Shown here piece by piece: positions 13,771-29,527 of a DNA stretch of 64,000 nt. A program made the translations under genes and the position numbers. Each line of letters begins with the position of its first letter. Positions within the stretch are counted from its first letter, which is position 1. Source of the stretch: Dirofilaria immitis (lineage: Eukaryota > Nematoda > Chromadorea > Rhabditida > Onchocercidae). The DNA is taken from NCBI GenBank assembly GCA_024305405.1, contig JAKNDB010000068.1, forward strand, positions 3,038,501 to 3,102,500, in the 5' to 3' direction. The notes beneath the pieces are model-generated. The model saw only the letters and a list, made by a program, of their open reading frames with translations, was not told the DNA's origin and made no database searches.

Positions 13771-16700
13771 ATGACTTTAATGATAGTTACAATACTTATA
13801 TGTGCTTTGCTCAATATTTCTTATATAATTATTGCATTGATTATTTGCATAAAAAACGAAAAACGTTAAACAGGTAAAATTTTGCTATTTTTACATCGAA
13901 ATAAATTTATTTCATCGCTTATTAATCCTCCCAATATTGAAAATCTAAAATTACACATGTATTGTATTGTTAATGATAATGAATGATAAAAAGATTTATT
14001 GAAAATATTATAATATCATCAGGAAAAATTTTAAAATCATAAATGCTTTTAATAACATTCTTATTTGTCTAATCGATTTTATCGAATTATCATTATCAGA
14101 AATAGGGAAATGTCATTAGAAGCATCATAAGAAAATTTACACTTATTATCAAGTTTAAAAATCTTTGAAAATGAAATAAATTTCAAAATTTATCGTTTTT
14201 TCAAGCTTTCTCTGATCAATGTGAATCAATCTGAATATTGGAATGTAATAACTTTCATTCTGCCATACCCTTCCTAAAAGAATAATTTTTAGATAAGTGT
14301 GAAAAGTAAGCAACATAAGTTATCAAGTTCAAAAAAGCCTTATGGTCCTGCTCCAAAACCTGCCGATAAAAAAGTTGCAGTTACTCAAGAAGCTGCTGTT
14401 GCACCTGGCGTACCTAAACAATTGTTACAAAAAGTCCTATTGCAACCAAACAAATGCAAAATGCAATCAATGATGTTAGTTCGAAAAAAAGTAAGCAATC
14501 TGAATCTCGAAAAATTTGTTAGGTGTTGAAATTTGAGAAATTTGCAGCAACGTTAAAATAGTTCAAGAGATCAGAAAATCTTAAAACTATCTCTCACAAT
14601 ACACTTCTTAGAATGCACAGGATATCATTATATGAAATTTGACTGAATATGGATTAAAAATATGGAATCTAATTTTGAGAAGCGATAAATTTGCATACGA
14701 ATTTTTTCTTCTCTTTGGTGAAGTTCAAAAATATTTTGCTTCATTTTCATCTTTTTTTTTTTTTGCTATTCTTCTGACTTAGAATGGATACTTCACAAAA
14801 AAATGCAATCAATGAAATTATCTGAAAACATGAGAACAAATTCTTGTAATATGAATGATATGAAATGTTTTTATCATCTGAGCGATTATTATGATTCATA
14901 ATATGACATTAAAGATGAAAAAGTTGATGAAGAATATTAAATCATGCCTTTTATTTTTAGCGCTTAATATAATAATTGTAGTTCGTTGAAAATTGTGAAC
15001 TGGAATAATTAATAATTGTAATTTATCGAGAATTGTAATCTAGAATAATTAAGCAAATACTAAATAGGTTTTGTTTGAATTGATAATTTAGTAAAAGTAG
15101 GATAGAAATATGTTTAACTTCATTTTATAGTAAAAGTCTTGAGAAATTATCAGGAGCAATATCGATTATTTTCTATCATCTAATCGCAATATATTCAGGA
15201 AAATGTGCAAGTAACGCAGTTAAGTGATGAACAAATTGGAAATGCAAAAGATGAACAGAGAAATATGCTACAACAAGTATAATGATTCTTACTGCAAAAT
15301 TTATAACAGTTTATTGCAATTTAACAAATATTGAATGAGAGAGGTAAATAAATGTCCTATGAAGGATAATTTAATTTTCAGAGAATCAAAGACAAAAGGG
15401 AGCAGAAGAATGGAAAAGTTCGATGTGAACAATATGTAAGTTTTAATTTGCTATATCATTCTGTTATCAGTTATCATATAGAGCGATGAATAGAGAGATA
15501 ACTTCAATGCAAAGGCATAAAGCGATAAATATGGAATGAATTACCTGAGCGGTACATCATGAATTGATCTTACGATACGATACTGGAGACAGTATGAAAT
15601 CGATTCTAGACATAATATTGATAATAATAAATGAAAGATTAACATTGATATTGATAAGAATCATAAAGAATTCATGATAAACCTGACACAATAACCGTTA
15701 TAGCAAGATATTGATATGATAGTTGATTATTTATCATTAAGATTTTTATCTGAAAGATTTCTTAGAAATCAATAAGAAGACGGCGAAAAAAGCAACGAAA
15801 AACGGAGTACAATTGGAAATAGCGCGAACGCAAGAAAGTAATCAAATGGAAGGGAAATTAAAGGAAGATCAGGTTGGTATATTGTTGGATAAGCTTGAAT
15901 AATAATATAAATTAAGATAAGCTCGAATAGATCACAATGCTATCATATATCCATCTACTGTAATGTATCATTCGACTATAACTATGCTTAATTACGCTCA
16001 TTATCACTATCGTTGTAATCAACATTGCTATTTCCAATACAGTAATCATTATTATCAATATACTAAACGTATCCTTTGCACAATGCAATAACTGTTTTTT
16101 TGGTTCATGTTCTAGCTTGGCATTATTCCAGAACTAATTATATTCTATCGTTTTTTCGCCTGATAATTAGTGATCCTCAGATACTAGTAGCTTCTCAAGT
16201 TCGTTGATAACATGTTAATTACTTCTATTAGCTACAAATAAGATCTCATATATGTTCAAGTTTCTCTTTATTCGTTCTCTAAAATACTAAAGAATTCTGA
16301 ATTCTTCATTTCTACTTTCTATTAGCTTTTCTTGCATTATTGCTTCCCATCTAGTTTTTGCAGCCGTCACTTCATATCTGCGATTAAAATTGTAGTATGT
16401 TATTACTGCAATATGATTGCATTTATATTTGTTTTTATTTTTATCAATGATTAGATATCGATGACTGATAAGATATCGACATTCATGACAAAGCTATCAC
16501 TTGCGTTATCTGTTAATGAACTTTTTTTGATCTTTGCATTGATATTAATTGTAAATATTAATTTTCCACATTTTAAATTTGCTTTTATTTAATTTCGCAT
16601 AGCAATTTCCATTGAACAAAAACTTAGTCCTTATGGTTGTTTCAATGATCATGAATTTTCAATGATCATGATCACTAACTATTCCTATGAGATTTACAGA

Positions 16701-16801
16701 ACACAAAGATGGAGGAAGAAGAGGATGATGTGGAAGATGATACGATGAAAGGCATAGCATCGCTACAGCAAGATCTCAATATCGTTTCCACTGAAGAATA
16801 A
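13771..16801 (+). CDS. Small membrane-anchored Lys/Glu-rich protein, unknown
   Basis: I do not recognise the family. The first exon (13771-13873) begins with ATG and encodes a hydrophobic helix of about 25 residues followed by a basic stop-transfer cluster. Restoring one A in each of two A runs near 13850-13865 joins it in phase to exon 14293-14490, whose product starts ISVKSKQHKLSSSKK and is rich in Lys, Pro and Ala. Further exons with good splice signals lie at 15199-15276 (ends NMLQQ), 15382-15435, about 15766-15872 (Lys/Gln-rich) and 16700-16801, the last acidic (MEEEEDDVEDD) and ending in TAA. Phases between the middle exons are not all resolved. Best guess: a type III single-pass protein with a charged cytoplasmic tail. 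The next gene, Tip60, starts about 350 bp downstream on the same strand. Confidence 0.45.
16081..16233. repeat. Dispersed ~150-bp repeat, copy 1
   Basis: This segment, from CAATGCAATA to TCTATTAGCT, recurs almost unchanged at 55690-55844. The only clear differences are a few bases before the T run near the left end. It lies in the last intron of the Lys/Glu-rich gene. It has no long ORF, no obvious terminal inverted repeats and no target duplication. Confidence 0.9.
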
Positions 16802-17151
16802 TTTCCCAACTATGATCATCCATTTCTTGTCACCTTGATCAAGTTACAGATAAACAACGTTAATCTACTCTGATCTTTTCATTCTATAGCAGTCAAAAAT
16901 TTGAGAATAGTTCGCGGCCCGAAGTACTATATAAATGGCTCGGCCATGTTTCAGCATTTCTAAGCTTTCCATTTTTCAGATGTTTCAAGACACGTGTTTC
17001 TATTCGGTTATTCTTGTTATTGTGATAGAACTTATACATTAGGCGGAATACGAGATCTTACGGTTAATGTGTAAAATTCAAGACTCTCTCACTATATATC
17101 CTTATAAATTCATGTTTTCACATGTAATTTTTTTATTTATAGTGCAATAAA

Positions 17152-20312
<3,161 letters not shown>

Positions 20313-20901
20313 ATGATATGTTTTTTTTTGATAAATGATAATATTGTATATCTTAGTAGATTTGCTTTCTCTCCATTCCATTTGTATAGATTCTGTTATA
20401 GTCCTCTTATGCTCACTATTCACAGGGGCCATAAAGATTGGGAACTATGTCAAGAAATATTAGTTCCGATTGAGATGAGCTTGTGTCATTCCTGGCAGCT
20501 TAATTTATGAAGGTTGTATATTATTGGTATCATGTATTATGACATTATAATTTTTGTTTTGTAATCGTTTCAGTAAATCAAGTTTTCTTTCTAACTAATA
20601 GATTTTGCATTCTACTTTTGTTTTCATACTGCAAGAAAATTCAAGGTTTTTTCCTGTATATTCAGTCTGCTTTCGGAGGAAGTATTAGAACTTTTGGTAT
20701 CCGCAGTTATCTATTGCAGGTTATCAGAGATTATTGAGCAGACAGATTGATTTCAGGATGAACTTAAATGTAACGGAAGTGGTAGTATTTCATATTGGTC
20801 ATCCATCTTATATATCTGTTTAAGATGATCCAATGCAAGTGTTCAGTTTTTGTGGAAATTGCCTTCTGACTCATCGAAGTTTCGTGTTTTCAGATAGTCA
20901 T

Positions 20902-23900
20902 ATGGAACCGTTTGGATTCGTTCATTTGCAAGTTGGCGAAGGAGTGAATGTGGTACCTACGGTATCTAATCAAAAATACGGGAAAAATGACGTAGATCTC
21001 TCAAAGTAATTTTTACAGTCTTTCATATAAAAAGCATCGGGAAGTTAGAGAGCATATTTCATGTGCTGTATATTTATGTGTTGTTCAGTAGTATTAGCAT
21101 TAAAACAACGAGTTTTCGATTTCAACTTCGAAAACGTAGTTCTTCCCAATTTGTATTAAATTGTCAATATTACTGTGTTTTATAGGCTAACAAAATCTCA
21201 ACAGTTATCGATGCATCATCTATATTATCCTGTGAATACGCCCGTTTGTCGTTATCAAAAGAGGTTAATTTTAGATTCATTATACAACAATGTGCTGATA
21301 ACACTACCCAAAGAATTGGATATTTTCTTCGTTGGTGCCGTTATTATGCTCAATTTTCATAGGTACTAATTTTATTATAACTACTGCGATTTAAGAAAAT
21401 CTTTTTGAAGATGAGTTTATGTATACCTTAATAATCATTTTTCAAATGATAATTTTACTGTATTATTTTATCTTTGAAATTTCAGTATTTACAATAAAAA
21501 ATGATTTTTCCATTATTCAAAAAATAAATTACGCAGTCATTTACAGTTATTTACCGTTCAATTGCGTTTTGCTTCTTTCTTTCTCCAAAGGAGGCATATA
21601 TTATATTATGATATTCTTTCAAACTATTCAGGAACATATTTTTTCTCATTGCTAATCTAGCCAATAATGATAACATTTTTCTAATTTTCAACCGATTTAT
21701 ATCCCGAAATCTAGCCATTTTCTTTTGACGATTATACTTACATTTTCTGAATCAGTTGAATAACAAGTTATCATATCATATATTAGTATCTTTTTTATGC
21801 TGCTTACAATGGTCTACATTTATGTCATCTTTTGTTTAAGAGGAAATGCTCTAATCTATCTGACTGTTTGCAGATGGTTTCCGATGCGGAAAGTAGTGTG
21901 CATATGTAAAAATGTAGAATCATCGCTGAATGCCGTAAAGCGATTCGTTGAAATTACTGGTTATTCGGAAGATATTTGCGTATATGCTAATCTGAAAAAG
22001 AAAGATCGTTATCTGAAATGGACTCAGCAGGATATCATATTTGCTACTGCAGAGGTTTTTAAATTTTTTTCTTAATCGATGAAAAGAGAAAGTTATGAAT
22101 TCATTTAAATTTTCTGAATGTGATCAAAAATGGTCGTCTTTAATCATTTAAACCAGTTAGCAGAATTTTTTCTTTCTATATTTTTCGTGAACAAAAGAAC
22201 CGACTGAAATATTTGAATTTTCAATTTTAAGTAAAAGGAGGAATAGCTGAATAGTTGTTATTGTGACTACAACTATAATGAATGAAAAGATATCAGCATG
22301 ATATTCTGTAAATTATTTTACCATATCTCTTCAACTAAAAGATTTCTATTATTTAATTAATATAAATACTGTGAATAAATTTCCCAAGTTACAAAATCCA
22401 AGTCGTATTTTGTTGTTAATATTTAAATTTTTTCTGACAACAAAATATTCGAATTCCATAATTTACTGAAATAAAGCTTGAACCTTTATATTAGCTAATT
22501 AAGTGATAAGAAATCTTTTATTTAAAAAAAGACAAAATAATTTCGGTATATATACTGTTGTCTTTTCATTCTTTAAAACATTATTCAGCTATGTTTTTCC
22601 TTCTTTTTTCAAGACCAATGTTGATGAATCAAATTTTTTTTATAGAAAAATAAACGATTATAAAGAGTATTAGCTGCGTTGAAATGGAAATTAAGATAGC
22701 ATAACTAGCACACGCATATATCATGATTAGAACTCATGATTAGTTTCTTTTATAGTTACTAAACTTAAAATAAAGTTTAAAAGTGACCATATTAAAGTAG
22801 ATTTAAAAAATTTTTATATGATATATCAATTGTAAAAATATAATGCATCAGTTCAAAACCGTTCTTTGATTTTTGATTTGTTATATCTCCCATCATTTGT
22901 GCTGTCGATAAGTATCATTGGATGCAAACTCCGAAGTATCAAACTTGGATGCATTCCAAAGCGGACATCATGCTGATATTAAAAATTTTAAATTGATTTT
23001 AATTTAAAACAAAAAAAAACATTTATCTGGCAAGATTTCTACAATTGCTGGGCATGTAATGAATACTTTGGATAACTACCTTGCTTTTACTTGTAGCATA
23101 TTTTAAAAAAATGTATTATATTATACTAATGAAATTCTAACCAGCTTTTAAATATTCCATTGCAATATTTTGATTCCTATGTAGTTTCAAAATTTTTGAA
23201 ATGACATTTGAGAATTTGTGAATGGATACTGGGAAAGTCCTCTAAAGGAAATATTTTTTCACTTTTATTTTGCATTCAAAGAGCAAAACTTAACGATATG
23301 CTCATTATTCGTTGTGAAATAGCAAGATATTCCCATTTATACAATGAGGAAATTAGACAATTTAGCGAACGAATTAAAAAGAACACTGAAAATTTTCTAA
23401 TCCTCAACAATCATATAAAACAATGGAATAAAACCGTTAATTTAAGTCTGCTCTTAAAATATCTTGATCGATAGCAACGATTTCATAATTTCTTAATTCT
23501 AATAAAAAAATCTTTAAATTTATAGGAAGTAATTTGTTTCAAGAGTCTCAGCTAAAATCATTCAATCACTTATTACCCATTTCAATTACTGTTTCTTTGA
23601 TTTTATCTGTTTTTAATTGTTCCTAAGTCGATCACTTATCATGACGTGTAAAATGCCATATGCTAGAAATGCCTTAGTCTTAAAATAAAGGTTGGATTTT
23701 AAATGCAGTGCGTCCAAAACCAAATTATATATTGTCAATAGGAAAGTGTTACTTTTTGAAATAAATTTTTATCAAGTTTGAAGTAACTTTCGAAGTAGTT
23801 ATATTTTCAATTTATAGAGTCTTGTTGCTGATTTTACGGGTAGAGAAGAACTTTCGGGAATTTGCTTAATAGTTGTAGAAGATGCCCATCGTGCTCTGTC

Positions 23901-26900
23901 TGGTTCTCATCCTTTATGCGAACTAATTCGTAATTGTATTCTTGAAAAGTAAGTTATTAAGTAGTTTAATTATAGCTTTCTATACTAGTTGTGGTTTCTG
24001 TCTGCAAAGCCGGACAGTATATAAAGAGATTTATAGTTGTTTTTGATTCTCATGTTTGCTAAGTTAAAGTTTTTCTTTTTTCAAGGCAAAGTTTCGTGTT
24101 TTGGCTTATACAGACTACAGAGTGGATAAAGTGGGCCAATTACAATTAATTGTGATGAATCTCCAAATCGATTTGATTCGATCACTAAGTTCGATAAAAG
24201 AGGATGTTTCATTAGCTATCACTTCACCGAGAATGTACAAACTTTATGTGACCATCGATGAAGATATGCTTCGTATTGGCAATGAATTACTTAAAGTGTT
24301 TTCATTTTTATAATCTTTTAGAAATTATGAATAAATTACATAGTTACTGTTTATCACATATCATTTAAAGATAGTAGCATAATTTAAGAATGATCACATG
24401 AATTGTTTCTGTGATTTATAAGGAATCAAGAAATTGCACTTGTAGTCAACAGAACTTATGATTATATTGAATCTCTTCTAAAAAAAAAATGAAACTAGAG
24501 AAAAGAACTTAATAGATCTTTCCTTTTTTCAGCGATGTTGAATTTCTTTCTTTCACTATCATTACCCTTTTCAGGCAATGGAACCTATTGCATCGTTATT
24601 ATACGAAAGTGGCATATTTCCTATAAATGACATAAAGAAATTAGCGAATTTTTCAATAAGTTATTTACGAAAAAAGTTACAAAAGGAACAAGGCCATCTA
24701 GCGGAAATTTATTGTGATTTCTTCGAACTTTTATCAGCATATGATATTCTGATGTGTGATGGTTTGACTGCTTTCAGAAATACTCTTCAAGGTTAATGAT
24801 TTTTGAAGAAATTATTCCTAAAATGATAAGTGGTTTTGGAGGAATTATTTCGAGAGTAATGGCTTAAAGTAATCATTTCGGAGGTGACGGCATCAAAGTC
24901 ATGCGAGTTTCTGCAATGAAAGCTATAAGCTGGCTGTTTTTCTGTTCTGTATAAATAACTTTTCAGCATTATGCACCAAGAGCTTGACGATTGATGAAGT
25001 TATTCAATCAAATAATATTTTAAGAGAAGCTTGTTTTCTTCCGGTTTTTACGAGGCCTGATGATTTGCAGTGCCATAAACTAAACATGTTGATTACATTG
25101 CTGACGAAAACTTGTGCATACTATGGTAGGCTTTGTATTTCTTTCATCCTTTTTTTATGAAGAAAAGCTCAACTATTGCCAATGTTTTTAACATTTCCAG
25201 GTAATCAGAAGTCAACAATAGTAATATTATGCAGAGATCGAGATCCAGCATTTGTCAGTAGTCTTTTTCGTCGATTAAAGCACGGCTTTCTGGGAAAAAA
25301 TCTGGATTTGCCTTCTTCTTGTTTAAAAGCGGTACTTTTGCTCAGTTTTTAGAAAAATCGATAGATAATCTCGAGCATTTCCTCATTTATTATATTGTTG
25401 TTTCTCTTTTCACATTATGATCTCCCGACCCATTCTTATTCGACATTGTTTATTTATTTACTTATTTTTTCACGGTTTATTCCAGAAAACGATCATGAAG
25501 CAGAAATTTCGGAAAGTACGATGGAGGTAGGGAACATATATTTCATTCATTTAGTGCAATGCATTTTCATTTAAAACTTAACTGAAAATATTCTTCGTAA
25601 AGAATATTTTTATGTCATTCATTTATTTATCATGAAATATTTTATCACATTTACAGGATTTATGCAACGTTGTTATTGTCCCGTGTGGTCTAGATACAGT
25701 TAAAATGAGCATCGGTTATGTGGATTCCATAATTTGTATGGATGAAGGGTTTGTTTTTTCAAGCTTGAAAAAACAAACAATCCTTATTCTTTACTTTAAA
25801 ATTTCTTTAAAATTCTTTTTTTAGAAACTTTAATAAATTAAACATTTGCGCAACTATTATATACGTATTGTTTAGACTTTCTGTGCTTCATTATACAGGA
25901 AATATTAGAGTGCGATTAGAAGGAAATCTTTCTGCGCTTTGTTCTGCAGCTTACGAAACGGTATGGATATGCATATCAAATAGAATCAAAGAATATTTTT
26001 ATGTCATTCATTTATTTATCATGAAATATTTTATCACATTTTAATTGTATCGAATTCAAATAGATCATAAAATTTAAATGTTTTAAATGTTGTAACAAAT
26101 TGTTTAATTCGAAATGACTTCGATACAGTTAAAGTTTTTAAAAATCCGCGATAGTTTGCATTTTAAAGAAAATATAATTATTAATTAAGCAGTATAAGCA
26201 GTAACGCAAGCTCAAATTGAAATAATAAAGCCATCTACGGTAGTATACTAGTCGCGTTTCAGAATATTTGCAGTTTCATGACAATTGAGGGGACTGTTGA
26301 TTGTGTACAAGCAGATCATATCAAAGGTCTGCAGCTGTCTAATGATGTATTACCGATGTTGCCATTTAATTTCATACCTGAAATTGTAGAATATTGTGCT
26401 CAGGATGTTGATAAGAGGTAGATTGACTTTTTCATTTGATTAGATAAATTCAACTTTCTAGCAATATTACTGCTAATGCTGTTACAGTGAAGGTTTATTG
26501 ACTGTAGTTCAACGTTTGGATTTTCAAGAAAGGCTTGCTTTCAACAATCCACTGAATAAATTGAATTTGATTGAAGTTTGTTTTGAATTTAATTCATTTA
26601 TCCTTTTTTCAGTAAACAATAGAACCCCACTTTTTTATCCAAAAATGATGGGCATCAGTTTTTCATTTTGATGATCATTGGAAGCATTCTCTTTTGAGTA
26701 ATTGAATCTTGAAACTTAAATGGGATATTTTTTAATCATATATGTTTGAGATTTAATGATAAAAAACTCTTTCCTTTAAATTTCTGTACTTCAGTATTTG
26801 GTTTTTTTCTTAGGATAACTGTAGTTTATTGAATTTCTGCGTAAAGAAATGTTTTTATGGCAAGATCGTCTACAGCGCTTTACATTGCTTGGCCATAGTA

Positions 26901-27787
26901 CCAGTGTTTCAAATTTAGCAAGTATTTTCGGCAGAGATCCGAAAATCTTGACAGAACAAGCACTAAGGTATATTTCAAGTTGCTCGAAAATCCTAGTAAC
27001 ATTGATGTAATGATTCTAATTGATACAGTTTTTTTATATATTAAATTAAAAATTGGTTTCAATTATCGCTTGCCATAGATTACAAGAGAGACGAAACTTG
27101 ACGTGGATAGATGAAGATTCACAGCCATCAGAAGTGAACGATACACATTTTGAGTTGCATTTGAAAAATGGTACAGATTCAGAAATCAAATCTTTTGGAA
27201 GGCTTTCTAATAACAAACGATTAGCAAAGGTATGACCACTTTTCAATCAAAAATTCTGCAAATTTTTGGAAAAATGTAACACTTTGCATGTGTTAAATAT
27301 CTCTGGCATGAACTACTATATATATGAAATGAAATTAAAGGAGTCATCCAAAAATGTGGCACGAAAAAATGCAGCGCTTGAATCGGATCGATTCAGCTAG
27401 TTTTACGCTATTACGGATGATGAAGCCAGAGGTACAATGGTTTGCTCGTTTCGATCATCATTTCTCCTTTGTTTTGTTCTTTCACATTTTCTTTTGTAGC
27501 AAAGTTAAAAATAGTTTTATTTTAACTCTCCAATTTAAAAGGGATTGGTTCATACAAGGTTATTTAAGTTTTGAAAATGATTTTCAGATTTGACAGATTT
27601 TTCTCCAATTATTCAAATAATCTCCAACTGTTGGAACATTCTTTTATTTTTTAGTTTTTACAAATTTGTTCTGTTTCAGTTGACAGCGAATCATTTCGTT
27701 GATCGTATGGAACAAAACCAGTATTGTGAACGCTTAGAACGGATGACCGAAATCATTCAAAAATTAAATAGTTTGATAAGATTATGA
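20902..27787 (+). CDS. FANCM/Hef-like protein with degenerate helicase motifs
   Basis: Related to FANCM, the Fanconi anaemia DNA translocase that remodels stalled forks. Exons: 20902-21005, 21186-21362, 21874-22054, 23818-23948, 24086-24295, 24575-24791, 24967-25125, 25201-25331, 25486-25515, 25657-25748, 25899-25960, 26263-26417, 26488-26575, 26825-26967, 27079-27229, an uncertain one near 27350-27433, and 27680-27787; roughly 740 aa. The FANCM signatures YYPVNTPVCRYQ, AVIMLNFHRWFP, QDIIFATAEV and YVDSIICMDE are in order. The ATPase motifs are lost: Walker A reads LPKELDIFF (family PTGLGKT), the DEAH box is VVEDAH, motif III SATPG is AYTDYR, and motif VI with its arginines is absent. The start follows a TTTTCAG acceptor; earlier exons are possible. 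An A run at 23945-23948 lacks one base, and the join into 25899 is unresolved. Poly(A) signal at 27856-27861. No ERCC4 nuclease is seen. Confidence 0.75.
23208..23474 (+). CDS. Possible small coiled-coil ORF inside FANCM-like intron
   Basis: An open stretch in the 1.76-kb intron of the FANCM-like gene. From about 23280 it encodes a charged amphipathic segment (RAKLNDMLIIRCEIARYSHL, then EEIRQFSERIKKNTENF) ending KYLDR and a stop at 23472-23474. Composition resembles a short coiled coil more than random A+T-rich DNA, but there is no ATG at its left end and no family match I can name. It may be an alternative exon, a small nested gene or a chance ORF. Confidence 0.25.
   Translation: MRICEWILGKSSKGNIFSLLFCIQRAKLNDMLIIRCEIARYSHLYNEEIRQFSERIKKNTENFLILNNHIKQWNKTVNLSLLLKYLDR
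25599..26041. repeat. ~55-bp direct duplication at two intron segments
   Basis: The segment AAAGAATATTTTTATGTCAT through TTTTATCACATTT occurs at 25599-25653, where it forms the 3' end of the intron before exon 25657, and again at 25988-26041 inside a later intron. The copies are essentially identical over more than 50 bp. Confidence 0.85.
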
Positions 27788-28444
27788 CTAAAAGTACTGA
27801 AATTTTGGAGTTCTCAGTTTGTAATGACATTAGAAGCATGTCATCTTAATATGATAATAAAGTTATTACTACTGCTACAATATTCCTGCATTTAGGATAG
27901 AATTGATTCTCCAGGAAATGTTTACTAAGTGATTGGGACTTGCTATACAAAACAGGTCATAATGATGAAATCTAAAAAGGGGATTTATTTTGAAGACTAA
28001 AACGGCGGAATTTTTTAGTATTTTCGCTTTTTGAAGTCAGACTTTACTTGGAATAATCATTAATTGTTGAATTTTTGCATTAGAATATTTTTCCATGCAA
28101 AATCGTCCACATCGCTATTTGATATCACTTCACAATTTAGATCTGAAAATACTTTTGTTAGAGATTCTAAAACGAATCAATAAGAAAGAAAAAATTAATT
28201 AAATGAAAGCTATTATTTAGTTAGGATAAGTCCGGGATGGATAATGATTGGCTTATAAGTTTCATTCATTTTCCTTACTTACCTTTCTGAATCTTCCTAT
28301 GCTTTAATGATCAAATCATACAGTTATAAATTTTATAATTTTTAGAAAGAAATATTTTCTCACCAACCAAATTTAAATTCTTGAAGATTTTCGTCAAGTA
28401 CGAAGATTAATAAAAATTGAATGATGCAACAATTTTCACAATTA

Positions 28445-28868
28445 GAGTTGAAAATTGAGGCCTCAGGAAAAAATATGTATTTCGAAAAGGTGTCGAGAAG
28501 TGGCTGCAAAGGAATTTTGTCTTCAGCCTAATTCATCTGTTCTGTCGGAAAAAACCGAAAGAGAATATACTAATTCCTTTGGATGGGATTTCATATGAAT
28601 GGGTATAGAGTGTTCGTTTGTTTTTCTACATTATGTAACATACAAGCTAAATTTGTACGCCTTTGTCTATAAGTTATATACTGATATCCAGACAAAGCCT
28701 CTTCCTTTTATAATCACAACTGTACCATGATTCATCACTTACAAAAAAGAGGTCACGCATTTGAGACTAGAGGAATTGTTTGCAAGAAGAGGTCAGTTGG
28801 ATCCAGCAAACGGCTATCTTTATTCTCCTTTTTACTATCGAATTTATTCATCTACTTTACCTTATCAA
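28445..28868 (+). CDS. Possible small gene downstream of FANCM-like
   Basis: Two coding-like stretches were noticed. The first (about 28445-28598) reads KRCREVAAKEFCLQP then SEKTEREYTNSF in one frame. The second (about 28752-28868) reads VTHLRLEELFARRGQLDPAN then GYLYSPFYYRIY and ends at a plausible donor CAA/GTGGGT. Their composition is unlike surrounding noise, but I could not connect them by splice phase without an indel and do not recognise the product. The stretch lies between the FANCM-like poly(A) site and the tRNA. Confidence 0.3.
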
Positions 28869-29127
28869 GTGGGTTTTTTTGTTCGGTATATCATAACTAC
28901 GGTATTATAGAACTTGTTAATTCAGTTACTTAGTAAATGCTTTTTGACGATTCCTTGCGACAATTAACCAACAAAACAAACTTTTTCCACATGTTCCTCA
29001 CAATGAAATTTCGCTTAGCCATGAATGAATTACTTTGGCAAAAACAGTGTATCATCACATATGTATTGCTATATATGTACTTACTTATCAATGCTATGTG
29101 TATAGTAGTTCCTATTTCAATAAAATG

Positions 29128-29198
29128 GGGCTGAGCCGGGGATTGATCCGGGACCTCTCGCACCCTAAGCGAGAATCATACCACTAGACCACTCAGCC
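29128..29198 (-). tRNA. tRNA-Pro (anticodon AGG)
   Basis: On the minus strand a 7-bp acceptor stem GGCTGAG/CTCAGCC encloses the D arm TGGTCTAGTGGTATGA and anticodon arm TCTCGCTTAGGGTGCGAGA, placing AGG in the anticodon position, so it reads CCU proline codons. Both internal Pol III promoter regions (TGGTCTAGTGG and a B box) are present, and a TTTT terminator follows at 29122-29125. The T arm is odd: it reads CCCGGATCAATCCCCGG, one base shorter than expected, with A where T54 normally lies. There is no intron. It may be functional with a base missing from a G run, or slightly degenerate. Confidence 0.88.
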
Positions 29199-29527
29199 TC
29201 GTTGAAACAATTTACACCCGTCCTAAAAATTTATTGCATTCCTAAAATGTCAGGTAGTCAAAAATATAGCATACGTGGATCATCCACGTGTTTTCGTGGT
29301 ATCACGGTCTTATTTCGAAATCATCCTCTTCATTCGTATCCATGAAATCTCTTGATTTATATTCTTGTTCTTGCTTTATCTTTTATGTGACTATTTTGTA
29401 TCCTTCTCGTTCATTTCACAGATTTGTTTGGCAAACTATATTAGCTTAATTGTTCATGCAAATTCTAAGATAATCCCCAAATTATCTGTAAAATTATTCT
29501 CCTATCACTTGCTCAAGTCGTCGTTAA

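Noticed and set aside
24086..24160. Alternative frame FVFWLIQTTEWIKW at the FANCM-like exon
   Set aside because: It follows the uncorrected splice phase but stops quickly; the other frame (AKFRVLAYTDYR) matches FANCM motif III and continues for the whole exon.
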